64,000 nucleotides of DNA from Piscicola geometra (Eukaryota; Annelida; Clitellata; Hirudinida; Piscicolidae): assembly GCA_943735955.1 (NCBI GenBank), contig OX030968.1, positions 2,818,343-2,882,342 on the forward strand, written 5' to 3'. Below the pieces are notes generated by a model. It was not told the origin of the DNA. It made no database searches and saw only the letters and a list, made by a program, of their open reading frames with translations. Both the position numbers and the translations under genes were made by a program. Each line of letters begins with the position of its first letter. Within the stretch, counting starts at the first letter, position 1. Shown piece by piece: positions 1 to 11,727 of the stretch.

Positions 1-203
1 GCCGAAAAATGAGGTGTCCTAAAATGATGGATGTTTGAAGATTCTGGTATTTTAGGGTGATACACAGAACAACATTTTACGCAGAGCGTATGCGAGGTTT
101 CATAAAGACATGTTGACTTATCGATAAAAGACTACTACAAGCTGCGGTAATTTCGATGCTTTATAAAGTTCAAAGACACACTACGAAAACCAACCAAGCA
201 CAA
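1..203. other. No recognisable feature
   Basis: I see no coding or repeat signal here. It lies just beyond the 3' end of the minus-strand LINE that follows. Confidence 0.5.
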
Positions 204-3200
204 TGAAGTTTAGTTTAGTTTAGTTCAGGGAGTTAAAACCACGCAGATCTTTTGACCTCTATAATGGTTATATAAAAAAAAATAAAAGAAACAAAAAACA
301 AAACCAAAAAAAAACAAAAAAACAAAACATATATATCTAATAATTATTATTATATAAAAAATATATATATTTATGTTTATGTATATAAATTATTTTTTAC
401 TATTATGTCATAGTCGCACTTATAGTTGTACATCATGGGATGGTTTTCCCAGTATTTATCTAATTTTATTTTAAATTTATATGTATTTTCAGCTTTTACG
501 ATCTCATCAGGCAAGCTATTCCGAACTGTTGCTACTCTATGTGTATAAAAAAAATAATTGTATTCTTTTGGCACTGTTTTTTGGATAATTTTAGTGAATT
601 TCCTCTTGATTTCCTTGTATTAAGTGTGAAAATATCTTCCGTTATTTTACTATCATATTTATTATTAAGTATTTTATAGGTTTCGATCATGTCCCCTCGA
701 AGTCTTCGGTATTTTAATGTTGGTAACTTAATTACTTTAAGTCTATCGTTGTAAGTCTTGTCTTTTAGATAAGGTAGCATTTTTGTAGCCCTTCTTTTTA
801 CATTTTCTATTCAATTAATTTGATTTTTCAATGAAGGACTCCATACACTGCTAAGGTATTCTAGATGGGGCCTAACTATACCTTTAAATAATAATCTAAA
901 TGTTTTTGTATCAATAAATTGAAACGTTCTTCTTATTAGCCCTAATAATTGGTTAGCTTTATTCACTTGTTTTTGTATGTGAATATGGAATTTTAAATTC
1001 TTGTCTATAATTACACCAAGGTCTTTTTCATACTCTATACTTTTTAAAACTACCTGACTTCCTTAATAATCCTGCATAGAATAAACTCTTTCTTCCTTTT
1101 TATTTCTGTATATCTGCAATAGTTTACATTTATGTGGATGAAGTCTCAGGCCCCATTGTGCACTCCATTCCACTACTTTGTTTATATCTTCTTGTAGCCT
1201 TGTTTGGTCCTCTATTTCATTAATTTGTTGATGTATTTTACAATCATCGGCGTACATAAATATATTTGAAATCACTCTCTCTGGCAGATCGTTGATAAAT
1301 AAAACAAATAATAATGGACCCAAGACTGATCCTTGGGGAATGCCACTTTTTACTTTTACCCATTGTGATTTAACACCATTAACATTAACCCTCTGTACCC
1401 TATCATTTAGAAAATTAATTATCCACCTGCATGTTTTATAACAAATTCCATAATTTTCTAATTTATATATTAATTTTTTATGCGGTACCTGCGGTATCAA
1501 ATGCTTTCATAAAATCAGTGTAAATAACATCGATTACCCCTCCTTTGTCTAAAATACTAGTCCAATTATCCATTACGTTTTAATGAAGTCGACCGTCCTC
1601 CAATAAAACCATATTGTCTTTTGCTAAATAAATCATTTAAATTCATATGTTTTTCTATTCTTTTTCTTATTACTTTTTCCATTATTTTACAGGTTATACT
1701 AGTTAAACTAACTGGCCTATAATTTGATACCTCTTTTTTATCTCGTTTTTTAAATATTGGTATTATTTCCCTTTTTTCCCAATCTCCTGGTATTATACCG
1801 CTATTTAGTGAGCTATTAAAAATGTTACATAATGGTGTATGATTTATATTTGCTAATTTTGATAATACTATTGGGATGAACACCATCTGGACCTGGGGCT
1901 TTTGTTACATTTATTTCTTTTAATAAGTTATAAATTTCATTCTTTGTGACATCTCCATCATAAGATTTTTCTTTAAATGTTATATTATCTATTTTGTTAA
2001 AATTATCATTATTTTCTTCTGTAAATACACTTTTAAAGAAATTCTTGAGACTTTCTGCCTTTTCTAAATCAGTTGTCGCAATGTTCAGTGATCCGTCACA
2101 TCCTATTAGGTGCAGCTCGGATATGCCACTCCGAGTTTTTCTTTTGGAATTTATGAAGGCCCAAAATTTTTTAGAATTAGATTTTGAACACAACGCAATT
2201 TTACGCTCCTGTTGTTTCCGTTCTATTATCATTGCTTTTTTTGCTTTGTTTCTTGCTATTTTGTAAAGTTCATAATTTTTATTGTTTCTTTCCTTTATAT
2301 AACACTCCCATTGTCTATGTTTTTTTTCAAAATTTTTCTTGTATCTTTACTCAGTGGGATTATGTATAATCTCTCTTTGTTTGTCTTTATTGGTGTATTT
2401 ATATTTATGACATTATTTAGTTTATTCATAAATAATTCAAACTGATCGTTTGTATCTATATTCTCCATTAATACATCCCAATCGATATTCATTTCTCTTT
2501 TTATTTTTTCAAAATTAGCCTTTTTATAATTTAACTTTATCACATTAGATTTAATAATTTGCGTTTGACAAAGTAGTTCAAAAAACATAACAATATGGTC
2601 GCTTTTTCCCAAAGGGTCAAGAAACTTAAGATTTTCTATATTGTTACGTTCATTAGTTAGTAAAGATGGCTCTTGTTTGTTTCGGAATCTCGTAGGTTTA
2701 TCAACTACTTGTTCCAGAAAACAATCTCTTATGCATTCCACGAACTTTTCACTTAATTTATCTTTACTTAACATATTACACCAATTTATCCCGGGTAAGT
2801 TAAAATCTCCAGTAATTATTATATGATTGTTTTTTCCCATATTATTAATTTCGTAAAATAAATTAATTAAATTGTCTAAGTTAATATCATCTGATGATGG
2901 ACTTCGATAAATACATCCAATAAGAATTTAACATTATTCTTCATTGTTATTTTTATAAATATATTTTCTTTATATTCTACGTTCATTTTTACTTCTGTTG
3001 CATTTAAAATTTCTTTTACATATATTAATAAACCCCTTGAGTTAGTTATTGTTAAATTGTGAGGGGAAGTATCAAATCCTCTAAAATTAAATTCATTTAT
3101 TAAAGTATTATATTTTACATTCTTTGCCAGAACCTCCGTTGTCATTATTATATCTGGATTATCATCCATAAATCTACTTCTAAATTCATCAAGTTTATTT

Positions 3201-3390
3201 ATACAACTATCTGCATTTGTATATATCCACTTTAAACAATTAATATTAAAATTCTCTATATTGATATCATCAATTAAATTTTTATTTTTACATTTACTTT
3301 TATTTTCATGTTTAGACATTTGATTTACACTACATTTATAACTTTTATCTTCAATTTCTTTGGGTGACAATTAATGAGTCCACAGAACTT
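204..3390 (-). mobile_element. Degraded EN-RT non-LTR retrotransposon (LINE), near full length
   Basis: Read on the minus strand, the pieces fall in the order expected of a CR1/Jockey-type LINE. An APE endonuclease lies at about 3370-2300 (YTNADS, IYRSPSS in a second frame, TGDFNLPG, KSDH). A reverse transcriptase follows at about 2230-1060 (KAPGPDG, NYRPVSLTS, QYGF, FMKAFD, GIPQGSVLGP and the catalytic MYADD). The C-terminal domain is at about 1050-377 (RRLRGDMIETYKI, VRNSLPDEIV). The frame is broken several times, for example between the two endonuclease parts and between QYGF and FMKAFD, so it is a dead copy. It ends in a short TAAAC-type tandem tail near 204-225, typical of LINE 3' ends. 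Clade assignment is uncertain. Confidence 0.88.
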
Positions 3391-3690
3391 TGGATTATAG
3401 TAACTTCTTTTGTATTAATATTTTTTAAATTGTAGTTTAAATGGAATATTGTTTTTGATTCTGTGAGCTCAATTATTAGTTTTTTGGTGTCAGTTCTTGT
3501 TTTGAAGACACGAATGTTAATTTCTTTATAGTATAAAGTTTATACGATAGAGTATTACTAAAAAGTTAAAATTAATCGAACAAAGTTAAGACGCCTTCTC
3601 ATAAGCATATCTACTGAACGAGCTTTAGAATATCTAAGAAAATCTAAAGATGGATGAATGTACTGAACGACCGGCACCCTACTCAAGGCT
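3391..3690. other. Unassigned AT-rich spacer
   Basis: This may include the LINE 5' UTR. I see no frame or repeat that I can name. Confidence 0.4.
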
Positions 3691-3800
3691 TTCGAATGAA
3701 AGTCTTGGTATTTATTTATTTTCTATCCCAAACTTTTAAAATATTATTTTTTTATACTGGGGGATGCAACAGACATGCTGCCATATGAATAAGATCAATG

Positions 3801-4004
3801 GGTGAACGGGTAGCTGAGTGGGTGAACGGGTAGCTGAGTCGGCAACGACTCTTGGCTTGACCAATAATTAAAGGTCCTAGGTTCAAGTGCAACCAATGCC
3901 CTAGTAACCCAAAGGCGCAAATGAAAATATGCAGCCTAAGTGGCCTGGAAGCCCGTTCGGGTTATACGCCACTATAATAATGCTTGTCATTATTATTATT
4001 ATTA
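3801..4004 (+). mobile_element. tRNA-derived SINE
   Basis: It has a tRNA-like head with an A box (TAGCTGAGTCGG) and a degenerate B box (GGTTCAAGTGC). A roughly 20-bp segment of the head is tandemly duplicated. The 3' part (GAAGCCCGTTCGGGTTATACG, then a TTA-rich tail) resembles the 3' end of the L2-like LINE at 58581-59423. The same site is empty in the related hAT at about 61290, and an imperfect short duplication (AATGG/AATGA) flanks it. Confidence 0.7.
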
Positions 4005-4249
4005 ATGAGCATCTTTTTTTTATCCAAATGATCAACTGAGCATTCAACTGGAAATTAATAATTCAAATTCAAAGTATGAATTTATAAAATAAATATAATA
4101 TAACTGACCAGTTTGATTTCATCTGACAAGTTTTCATCATCACCCATTTTTTCTAATTTTTTAAATATTTGGACTCGCCATAACAACTTCAAATGTAATG
4201 TTGGAGATTTTGACATTGACAACGCAATGGGGGCTTCGTTATACATTTC

Positions 4250-6260
4250 GGGGAACGGACAAAAATCCTCTTGGAGAAAAAGCCTTCGGATAAAATACCT
4301 TCTACAAAAAGCCTCTCGGAAAAAAAACCTCTTGGAGAGAAAGCCTCTCGGTAGAAAAGTCTCCTTGTTAATATTTTAGTATAAATAAAACGGACTTTTT
4401 ATATGAAAAACGGATTTTTTTATAGATTCGTTTCACGATTTTTAAATAAATAAAACGGACTAATTTTAAAAAAAGTAAATAATTAAAACAAACTATAGTT
4501 ATAATTATAACGGACTTTATTTTTTTTATAGATTCGTTTCACAATTTTAAATGAATAAAACGGACTATATTTTTTAAAAATACATAACTGAAACGATTTT
4601 TTAAATAAACGGATAAAAAGTCTTCAGGATAAAAAGTCTTCATGATAAAAGATCTTCAGGATAAAAAGTCTTCAGGAATAAAATTCTTCAGAATAAAAAG
4701 TCTTCAGGATAAAAAGTCTTCAGGATAAAAAGTATTCAGGAAAAAAGTCTTTAGGATAAAAAGTCTTCAGGATAAAAAGTCTTTAAGATAAAAAGTCTTC
4801 AGGATAAAAAGTCTTCAAGATAAAAAGTCTTCAAAACAAAAAGTTTTCAGGATAAAAAGTCTTCAGGAAAAAAATCTTTGAAAAATTAATTTTTAAGGAA
4901 AAATAATCTCGATCGTGAACCAGCAGAAAACCTAATGATTAAAGTAAAGAATCAACAACAACCAAGCCAAATTTATTCAAATGCTATTTCCAGATTGAAA
5001 AAAAAATGAGCAAACATTAGATAAAAGTATAAAATTTCAATCTTTTAGATTTAAGGATCACGTATTCTTCCTTAAACATTATTTCCTTATGGTTAAAGTG
5101 ACGAAACAACAACAGCCAAGTCAAATTTAGTCAAATGCTATTTCGAGATTGAAAAAAAAATATAACAAAAATTAGATAAAAGTATCACATTTTATTCTCT
5201 AAGTTTTAAGAATCACGTATTAATCACGTATTTTTCCTTAAAACTTAATTTTTTCAAGATTTTTTTTGTGAAAACTTTTTATCCTGAAGACTTTTCATCC
5301 TGAAGACTTTTTATCCTGAAGACTTTTTATCCTGAAGACTTTTTATCGTGAAGACTTTTTATCCTGAAGACTTTTTGTCCTGAATATTTTTTATCCTGAA
5401 GACTTTTTGTCCTGAAGACTTTTTGTCCTGAAGACTTTTTGTTCTGAAAACTTTTTATCATGAATACTTTTTATCCTGAATACTTTTTATCGTGAAGACT
5501 TTTTATCGTGAAGACTTTTTATAGTGAAGACTTTTTATCCTGAAGACTTTTTATTCTGAATATTTTTTATCCTGAAGACTTTTTGTCCTGAAGTCTTTTT
5601 ATCCTGAAGACTTTTTATCCTGAAAACTTTTTATCCTGAAGACTTTTTATCCTGAATACTTTTTTTCCTGAAGGTTTTTATACTGAAGACTTTTTATCTT
5701 GAAGACTTTTTATCCTGAAGACTTTTTATCCTGATGACTTTTTATCGTGAAGACTTTTTATAGTGAAGACTTTTTATCCTGAAGACTTTTTATCCTGAAG
5801 ACTTTTAATCCTGAAGACTTTTTATCCTGAATACTTTTTACCCTGAAGACTTTTTACCCTGAAGACTTTTTATCCGTTTACCAATAATTTTTATTGTATT
5901 TTATTAATTAAAGTTCGTTTTAATTATGTATTTAAAAAAATATAGTCCGTTTTATTTATTTGAAATTGTTAAACGAATCTATTAAAAAAATAAAGTCCGT
6001 TATAGTTATAATTATAGTTCATATTAATTATGTAATTTTAAAAAAATATAGTTTGTTTTATTTATTTAAAATTGTGACACGAATTTATAAAAAAATCCGT
6101 TTTTCATATAAAAAGTCTGTTTTATTTATACTAAAATATTAACGAGGAGACATTTTCTCCGAGAGGCTTTTTCTCCAAGAGGTTTTTTTTCTGGGAGGCT
6201 TTTTGTAGAAGGTATTTTATCCGAAGGCTTTTTCTCCGAGAGGCTATTTATCCTACATCC
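4250..6260. mobile_element. Foldback (FB-like) element with long inverted repeats
   Basis: Two long arms (about 4250-4880 and 5265-6260) are inverted copies of each other. Each has an outer unique part (GGAGAAAAAGCCTTCGG motif, then AAAACGGACT repeats) and an inner minisatellite of 14-15 bp (GATAAAAAGTCTTCAG on the left, its complement on the right). The roughly 390-bp centre contains a diverged direct repeat of about 140 bp (4935 onward and 5095 onward). A perfect 9-bp target duplication, ATACATTTC, lies at 4241-4249 and 6261-6269. The related hAT at about 61040-61060 shows the uninterrupted site. No transposase is visible. Confidence 0.85.
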
Positions 6261-6263
6261 ATA

Positions 6264-6300
6264 CATTTCCATTGCATTTAAATTAAATGCAATGGAAATG
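6264..6300. repeat. Near-perfect 37-bp palindrome beside the foldback element
   Basis: The arms are 18 bp with a one-base centre (CATTTCCATTGCATTTAA and its complement). The matching segment of the related hAT (about 61030-61055) has only one arm, so the second arm was added locally. Confidence 0.8.
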
Positions 6301-6562
6301 ATTTAATACTTATTTTAAGTACGGAGCATCGATGAAATATAGATTTCCGTACTTAGGAGTTTGCTGAAGTTTAATTATTGAAGAATCCACTCCCAATAAC
6401 TTATATTTCCGTTTTTCCCGTTCCCGATTTGAATATTGATTCCCGTTCCCGTCCCGAAAACCTATTCCCGGTTCCCGACTTTTCCCGTCCCGAAATTAAT
6501 TTTCTTTCCCGTTCCCGCGGGAGTTCCGCAGGTACCCGCGGGTACCCGGTCGGATCGGGTAA

Positions 6563-7176
6563 TATAAATTGAGTATTCTAATATGGAGAAAAGTAAAAAC
6601 GCGTTTTTAAATAATTCCTATGACCGAATAAATCAAACCGGATAGAACTAACTAAAACATAAATCTAAATATTTAATATTTGAGATTTGTAAAAGAAATT
6701 TAAGACATGCGTTTTTAGCCTATTTTCAATTTTTAAATAGCTATAAAGTATAATATCGAAGTATTTATTATAAATATTTAAGATGGATAATATTTTTATA
6801 TTCCTTTTCTTCAAAAAAAATGCATCCAGTCTTGGATACGATTTTCCATTCTTTGTAAAAACAAGTAAGACACTGCAAATCGTAATTCAAAAAATGATTT
6901 ATTCAGTAAATTAACAAGGTTAATTTCTAGGAGACCCGAAGTATACACTTGTTGGGCCACCCAAACAAAAATACAGAAAAATTGATTAATATACTCAGTA
7001 ATCACAACAATAATTAAAACGAAAATTCAATGTAAACAAAAATTATATTAACTTTCCATTAATAATCAAACTTGTATAAAAATATAAAAAATAAAAGTAC
7101 CCAGATTTATAATAGATTTTTATTAGACTGATTGGTCAAAATAACATTTATATATGAATAGACAATTAGAGAACTA
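6563..7176. other. Unassigned AT-rich spacer
   Basis: There is no convincing gene or repeat. The short frame at 6811-7005 has no recognisable domain. Confidence 0.4.
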
Positions 7177-8145
7177 TTACGAAAATAATTTTGAATTAAT
7201 TAATTTGTAAATTATATCTTTATATGAACCAAATGACAATGAATTTTTAGCATGTATTGGCAATCTATCCCAGTAATGCATCATTGAGTATAGAACGGAA
7301 GTAATAAAAAAATTAGATCTAGGTTTATTAAAATAGAAATCAAAATTATATCTTAAAGGCCTAGTACTATGGTTTCTAAATGTTATAATTTGATTGTAGA
7401 GTAATTGACAATAATTTAATTTATAAATTTTATAGAAGAGAATCAAGGAAAAAACAATGTGTAGCTGATTTATATTCAAAACATTTGCCATACTATAATA
7501 ATTACTAATGTGATCGAACTTATGTAATTTAAACAAAGTACGCAGAAAAAAGTTTTGACTTAGACTTAATAAATGAAGATTTGATTTTGAGCTACAACCC
7601 CAGACAGGAATGCAATAAGTTAAGTAAGGCAAAATAAGGGAATTATATAAAGTCATTAAGGTAAATATAGGAAACTTGAATCTTAAACGATAAATGATAC
7701 CTAGATTTTTTGATAATTTGCTAGATATGTACCTAATATGATTTAACCAGTTATCAGAGATAACAACACCTAACAATTTTGTAGAGTTTACTATTTTAAT
7801 CAATAAATTATTTAGCAATTTAGTTGGATGATAGACATCTGTACGAATTTTAGGACCAAAAAAATTAACAAAGTTTTGTCCAGGTTAATTCTTAGGTTAT
7901 TAGAAACAACCCAATCATAAACATGAATTAATTCTTCATTGATAATAGATACTAATAAATCAAAATTAGTGAGTGAAAAAAGAAGAGTAGTATCATCTGC
8001 AAAAAGCACAAATTTTAAAACAACAGATGAATTAATAAAATCCTTAATAAAAACATTAAACAATAAAGGACCCAGAATGGAACCTTGAGGAACACCTGAA
8101 GCAATAGAAATCAGTTAAGACATAGAATTGTTAATACATACATAT

Positions 8146-9145
8146 CGAAGATTATATCCTGCGTCAATATTGTCGCAGGATAGCGTAGCCTCGCGGTTGG
8201 TGTTATCCTGCGTCCAGATTTTATAATCTAGTAATTTAATGAATTTGTAATTTTAAGTTATGAATTAATTGGGAATAAATTCATAATTATATTTATTTCA
8301 AAACTTAAATAGGTTCACTATTAAAAATAAATTATTATTCCACTTAAATACTTTATAAATTTTAGGTTAGGATTTATTTGAATGCCTTGGACTAATACGC
8401 AAACCTGTCGGTTACTGGTTCTGTAATAGTTGTAAATAACTCATTTACATATTATTATTTTTATTATTACACCTTGTCTCATTTTTATTGTTAAACTTAG
8501 TCTAATACAAGAATTTTATTTAGTATTCTTTTTCGAATAAAAATATAGTATAATCAAAATAAAATATGGTGTTAATTAAAACAATTTTCACAAATATACG
8601 GGTTAGGATTAAGGTTAGGTTCAAGGTTAAGATTAGGGTTAGGGTTGGGGTTGGGGTTAGGGTTAAGGTCAGGGTTAGGGTTGGGGTTTATCAAGATGAT
8701 TAATCAATAACTATTATTTTTCAAGTACCATAATTTATATAAGATTTTTAGTGGATAAAATTGAATAAAAAACAAATTTGTTAATTATAATTATAATGAG
8801 TAAAATAAAAAAAAATTAGATGATTAAAATATAAATAAAAGATAAATTAAATTATTAGAGTAATTTTTGATTAATTAAGTATTATAAATATTATATTTAT
8901 TTAGTGTTAGGTTAAGGTTAAGTTATGGGTTAGTTTATGAAAATTCAATGAATATTACGAATTATTAAAAAAAAATATTCAAAAAATAATACATTTTTAA
9001 TCATTATTTTACGAAAATTCACTAAATATTAATAAATAGGAAAAAAAGATTGTTAAAAGTATCTCGCTAAAATCTGGACGCAGGATAACACCAACCGCGC
9101 GGCTACGCTATCCTGCGACAATATTGACGCAGGATAGCACCAAGC
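8146..9145. mobile_element. 1-kb inverted-repeat element with 9-bp TSD and telomere-like core
   Basis: The arms of about 60 bp (core TCCTGCGTCAATATTG, then TCGCAGGATAGCGTAGCC) sit at both ends in inverted orientation. The 9-bp duplication CATACATAT is at 8137-8145 and 9146-9154, inside the LINE RT frame. The outermost 10 bp or so of the arms do not match each other. There is no open frame of note. The length is exactly 1000 bp. Mutator/foldback affinity is inferred only from the TSD length. Confidence 0.75.
8600..8690 (+). repeat. Interstitial TTAGGG-like array
   Basis: This is a degenerate run of TTAGGG, TTGGGG and TTAAGG units in the middle of the 1-kb inverted-repeat element. Confidence 0.9.
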
Positions 9146-9307
9146 CATACATATTGATAACGTTCGTGTAAATAAGACTAAAACCAATTATAAGCCTTTC
9201 CCCTAACACCATATCTGGATAGCTTATATAATAAAATCGTATGGTCTAAAGAATCGAAAGAATATATATGTATATATATACTCTCTTTTTTTTACTCAAC
9301 TGATAAC

Positions 9308-10013
9308 CAGTGTTATTTTCGTTTCATAAAATAATTATAGTTTTCATTTCAGTTTCGTTTTGGAATTAATTATAGTTTTTATTTTCGTTTTCGTTTTGAA
9401 AATAATTAAAGTTTTTATTTTTGTTTTCGTTTTGAAAATAATTATAGTTTGTATTTTCGTTTCAGTTTTGAAAATAATTATAGTTTTTATTTTCATTTTA
9501 GTGTTGAAAATATATTAATTCACAACTTTAAACACTATTTTTTTATATCTAAAAAAATTAATCGATCATAAAATGAAACGGTAAAATTGAACTATATATT
9601 AACAACAAATGAGTTAAAAAAAGTAACAGTCAATTTAAAAATTATAAGAATTGATTACGTAAATTATTGATTAATAACAAATTTGAAGTATAACAACAAA
9701 TCTATGATTAAAATAAGTAATAATTTAATTCACAAAACGAAGCGGTAATAAAATAACGTTTTATAAATGTTGTTTATAACAAAGACATATATTTTTTATA
9801 AAAGTTATTCATTTGCATATTATGGCATATCATAAAAATTTCTTTAATTTTCGTTTTGAAAATAATTATAGTTTTTATTTCAGTTTCGTTTTGGAAATAA
9901 TTATAGTTTTTATTTTCGTTTTCGTTTTGAAAATAAATTTAGTTTTTATTTTCGTTTTCGTGGAACGATTATTCAGTATTGTCGTTTTCGTTTTCGTTAC
10001 GAAAATAACACTG
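9308..10013. mobile_element. Non-autonomous hAT (MITE), CAGTG family
   Basis: Terminal inverted repeats CAGTGTTATTTTCGT / ACGAAAATAACACTG are flanked by a perfect 8-bp duplication CTGATAAC (9300-9307, 10014-10021). The subterminal regions are tandem copies of a TTTTCGTTTTGAAAATAATTA motif. No transposase frame is present. Confidence 0.92.
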
Positions 10014-10084
10014 CTGATAACGAGCCACGCAATAAATCAATCATCGAATGAAAACTATTATATGCTTGGATATAAAAATAGTTT

Positions 10085-10172
10085 TATTTTGAGACATTAG
10101 CAGTAATTAGCAGTAATTAGAAGTCATAAGCAGTCATTAGCAGTAATTAGAAGTCATTAGCAGTCATTAGCA
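10085..10172. repeat. 10-bp minisatellite (TTAGCAGTAA type)
   Basis: Tandem 10-mers alternate AGCAGTCATT and AGCAGTAATT. The same repeat occurs inverted at 23945-24075. Confidence 0.9.
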
Positions 10173-11727
10173 GTCCTCGCAAAAACTTTAAATCTTCATC
10201 GGCCAACTGGCTGGCTGATCGAGAAAATTCATCAGCCAATGGTCACCATTGCCGAACCAAATTTTCGATGTTTTAAAAATCACCGATTTGAATATTTCTT
10301 GAATTCGCCATTCAGTTTAGCTTTCTTTCTTTATTTAATCTAAAAAAATACTCAATACTTCCTCCCTCTCAAACTGGTTTCAGAATTAACCACTCCACTG
10401 AAACTGCTTTGCTTAAAATCTATAATGACCTTATCTTAACTTCTGATTCTAATTTAACCCATTAACGCATACTGTCCTTTTTTAAGGACAGCAATAAAAA
10501 GTTTTTTTAATACTAATTATCTTGATTATATTTATTATCTTTGCAACTAATCCTGTCCTATATAAACTAAAGTCTTTGTTAAAAAATTTTTTGTGATTGG
10601 AAATTGATAGATTGTTTCGATATTCTGATTTTTCAAGGCGATAACTAAATTTTTTGTGTTTTTGTCATGGCTCATGAAAAAAAATTAGTTTTAATTTCAT
10701 TTAATGTCTACCATTCATAATGTATAATATTATTTTATTGTTATTTATTCTTATTTATTGTTATATCTTATTTTAAAATAAATTTCATTTTAAATGTAAT
10801 ATTATTCCCAAAAACTGTGTTTTATTGAATGTTTTTTTTAAGGACACTATGCAGTAATACTGATGGTAAAAACAATTATTTTCAGATTCGCTTTTCATGA
10901 AGTCTTTAGTATTTTGGAAGATGACAATGATTTCTTTTCAGCAGATATAGTCATGATTTCTCCTACTGACCCAAACTGCTTTGATGAGGATAGTGGACCC
11001 GAGGATGGTGAAGGTACCCTAGATAATTTATCAAGAAACCAGCTAAAATGCAGAAGCAGAAATAGTAATTTCCGAAATTGGGGAAGAGAAAACCACTATA
11101 AGTAGAGAAGAAACTGCTGTAAAAAGGCCAGCTAAAAAATTAAAATTGATCGGAGATGGACCAAAAAAGACATTACTACTGGATTATTGGCAGATTATTA
11201 CTTCAGAGGACAAACAAATTTAGAAAACATGTCTCCTCTCACATTGTTTAATTTATTTTTGGATGTGCCAGTCATCAAGCTAATTACAGACATGTCAAAT
11301 TTATATGACAGCCAAAACTAAAACAGCTGAATGCTACTGAAAATGAATATAGATTGGTGCTGGCTTTGCTCATGCTTTCAGGTTATGTTCCTTTGGCAAA
11401 CCGCAGGATGTACTGGGAACAGAGCGACGATGTACACAATCTAGCTGTAAGCAATGCTATGACTGTCAACAGATTTGAAGAGTTATTAAGATATTTGCAT
11501 TGCAATGACAACGAGAAAATTAATAAGTTAGACAAGATGGCCAAAGTGCGTCCATTATTTGATGCTATGAATGAAAGAGTTCTCAAATTTGGGCCCAAAG
11601 AATGTCATTTGGCGATTGATGAATCAATGTTGCCATATTATGGAAGGCATTCATCAAAACAGCTTATCAGAGGAGAACCCATAAGGTTTGGATATAAAGT
11701 TTGGGGCCTAAATAATAGGCTTGGGTA

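Larger units (their letters stand above)
3691..6562 (-). mobile_element. Degraded hAT element, same family as 60767-62315, host of later insertions
   Basis: The blocks at 3691-3800, 4005-4249 and 6261-6562 are the reverse complement of parts of the hAT element at 60767-62315. They share the CCCGTTCCCGTCCCG-type subterminal repeats and the GGTACCCGCGGGTACCC end (about 6530-6555). The transposase 3' part is missing, and I could not find a clear far-side terminal repeat. A SINE and a foldback element are inserted in it. Confidence 0.7.
7177..9262 (-). mobile_element. LINE reverse-transcriptase fragment, interrupted
   Basis: On the minus strand, 9262-9155 reads as RT motif A and its surroundings (SFDSLDH, YGVRGKAYNWF). 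The element 8146-9145 then interrupts it. From about 8110 it resumes with SGVPQGSILGP, catalytic FADDTTLLF (about 8000) and the thumb/C-terminal domain to 7177 (SLILPYLTYCIPVWG, HYWDRLPIHAKNS). A frameshift at about 7815 separates the two main frames. The 5' half is absent. Confidence 0.85.
9263..10344. repeat. Dispersed spacer repeat shared with the gene array
   Basis: Outside the hAT MITE, this block (TA-run, TCAACTGATAAC, the 10-bp TTAGCAGTAA minisatellite, and a CGGCCAACTGGCTGGCTGATC segment) is the reverse complement of the spacers at 23844-24080, 30570-30720 and 59424-59607. It holds no gene. Confidence 0.75.

Noticed and set aside
4615..5880. Regular repeats resembling a CRISPR array or satellite
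   Set aside because: There are no unique spacers of constant length. The arrays are inverted about a centre and bounded by a 9-bp target duplication, and the genome is animal.
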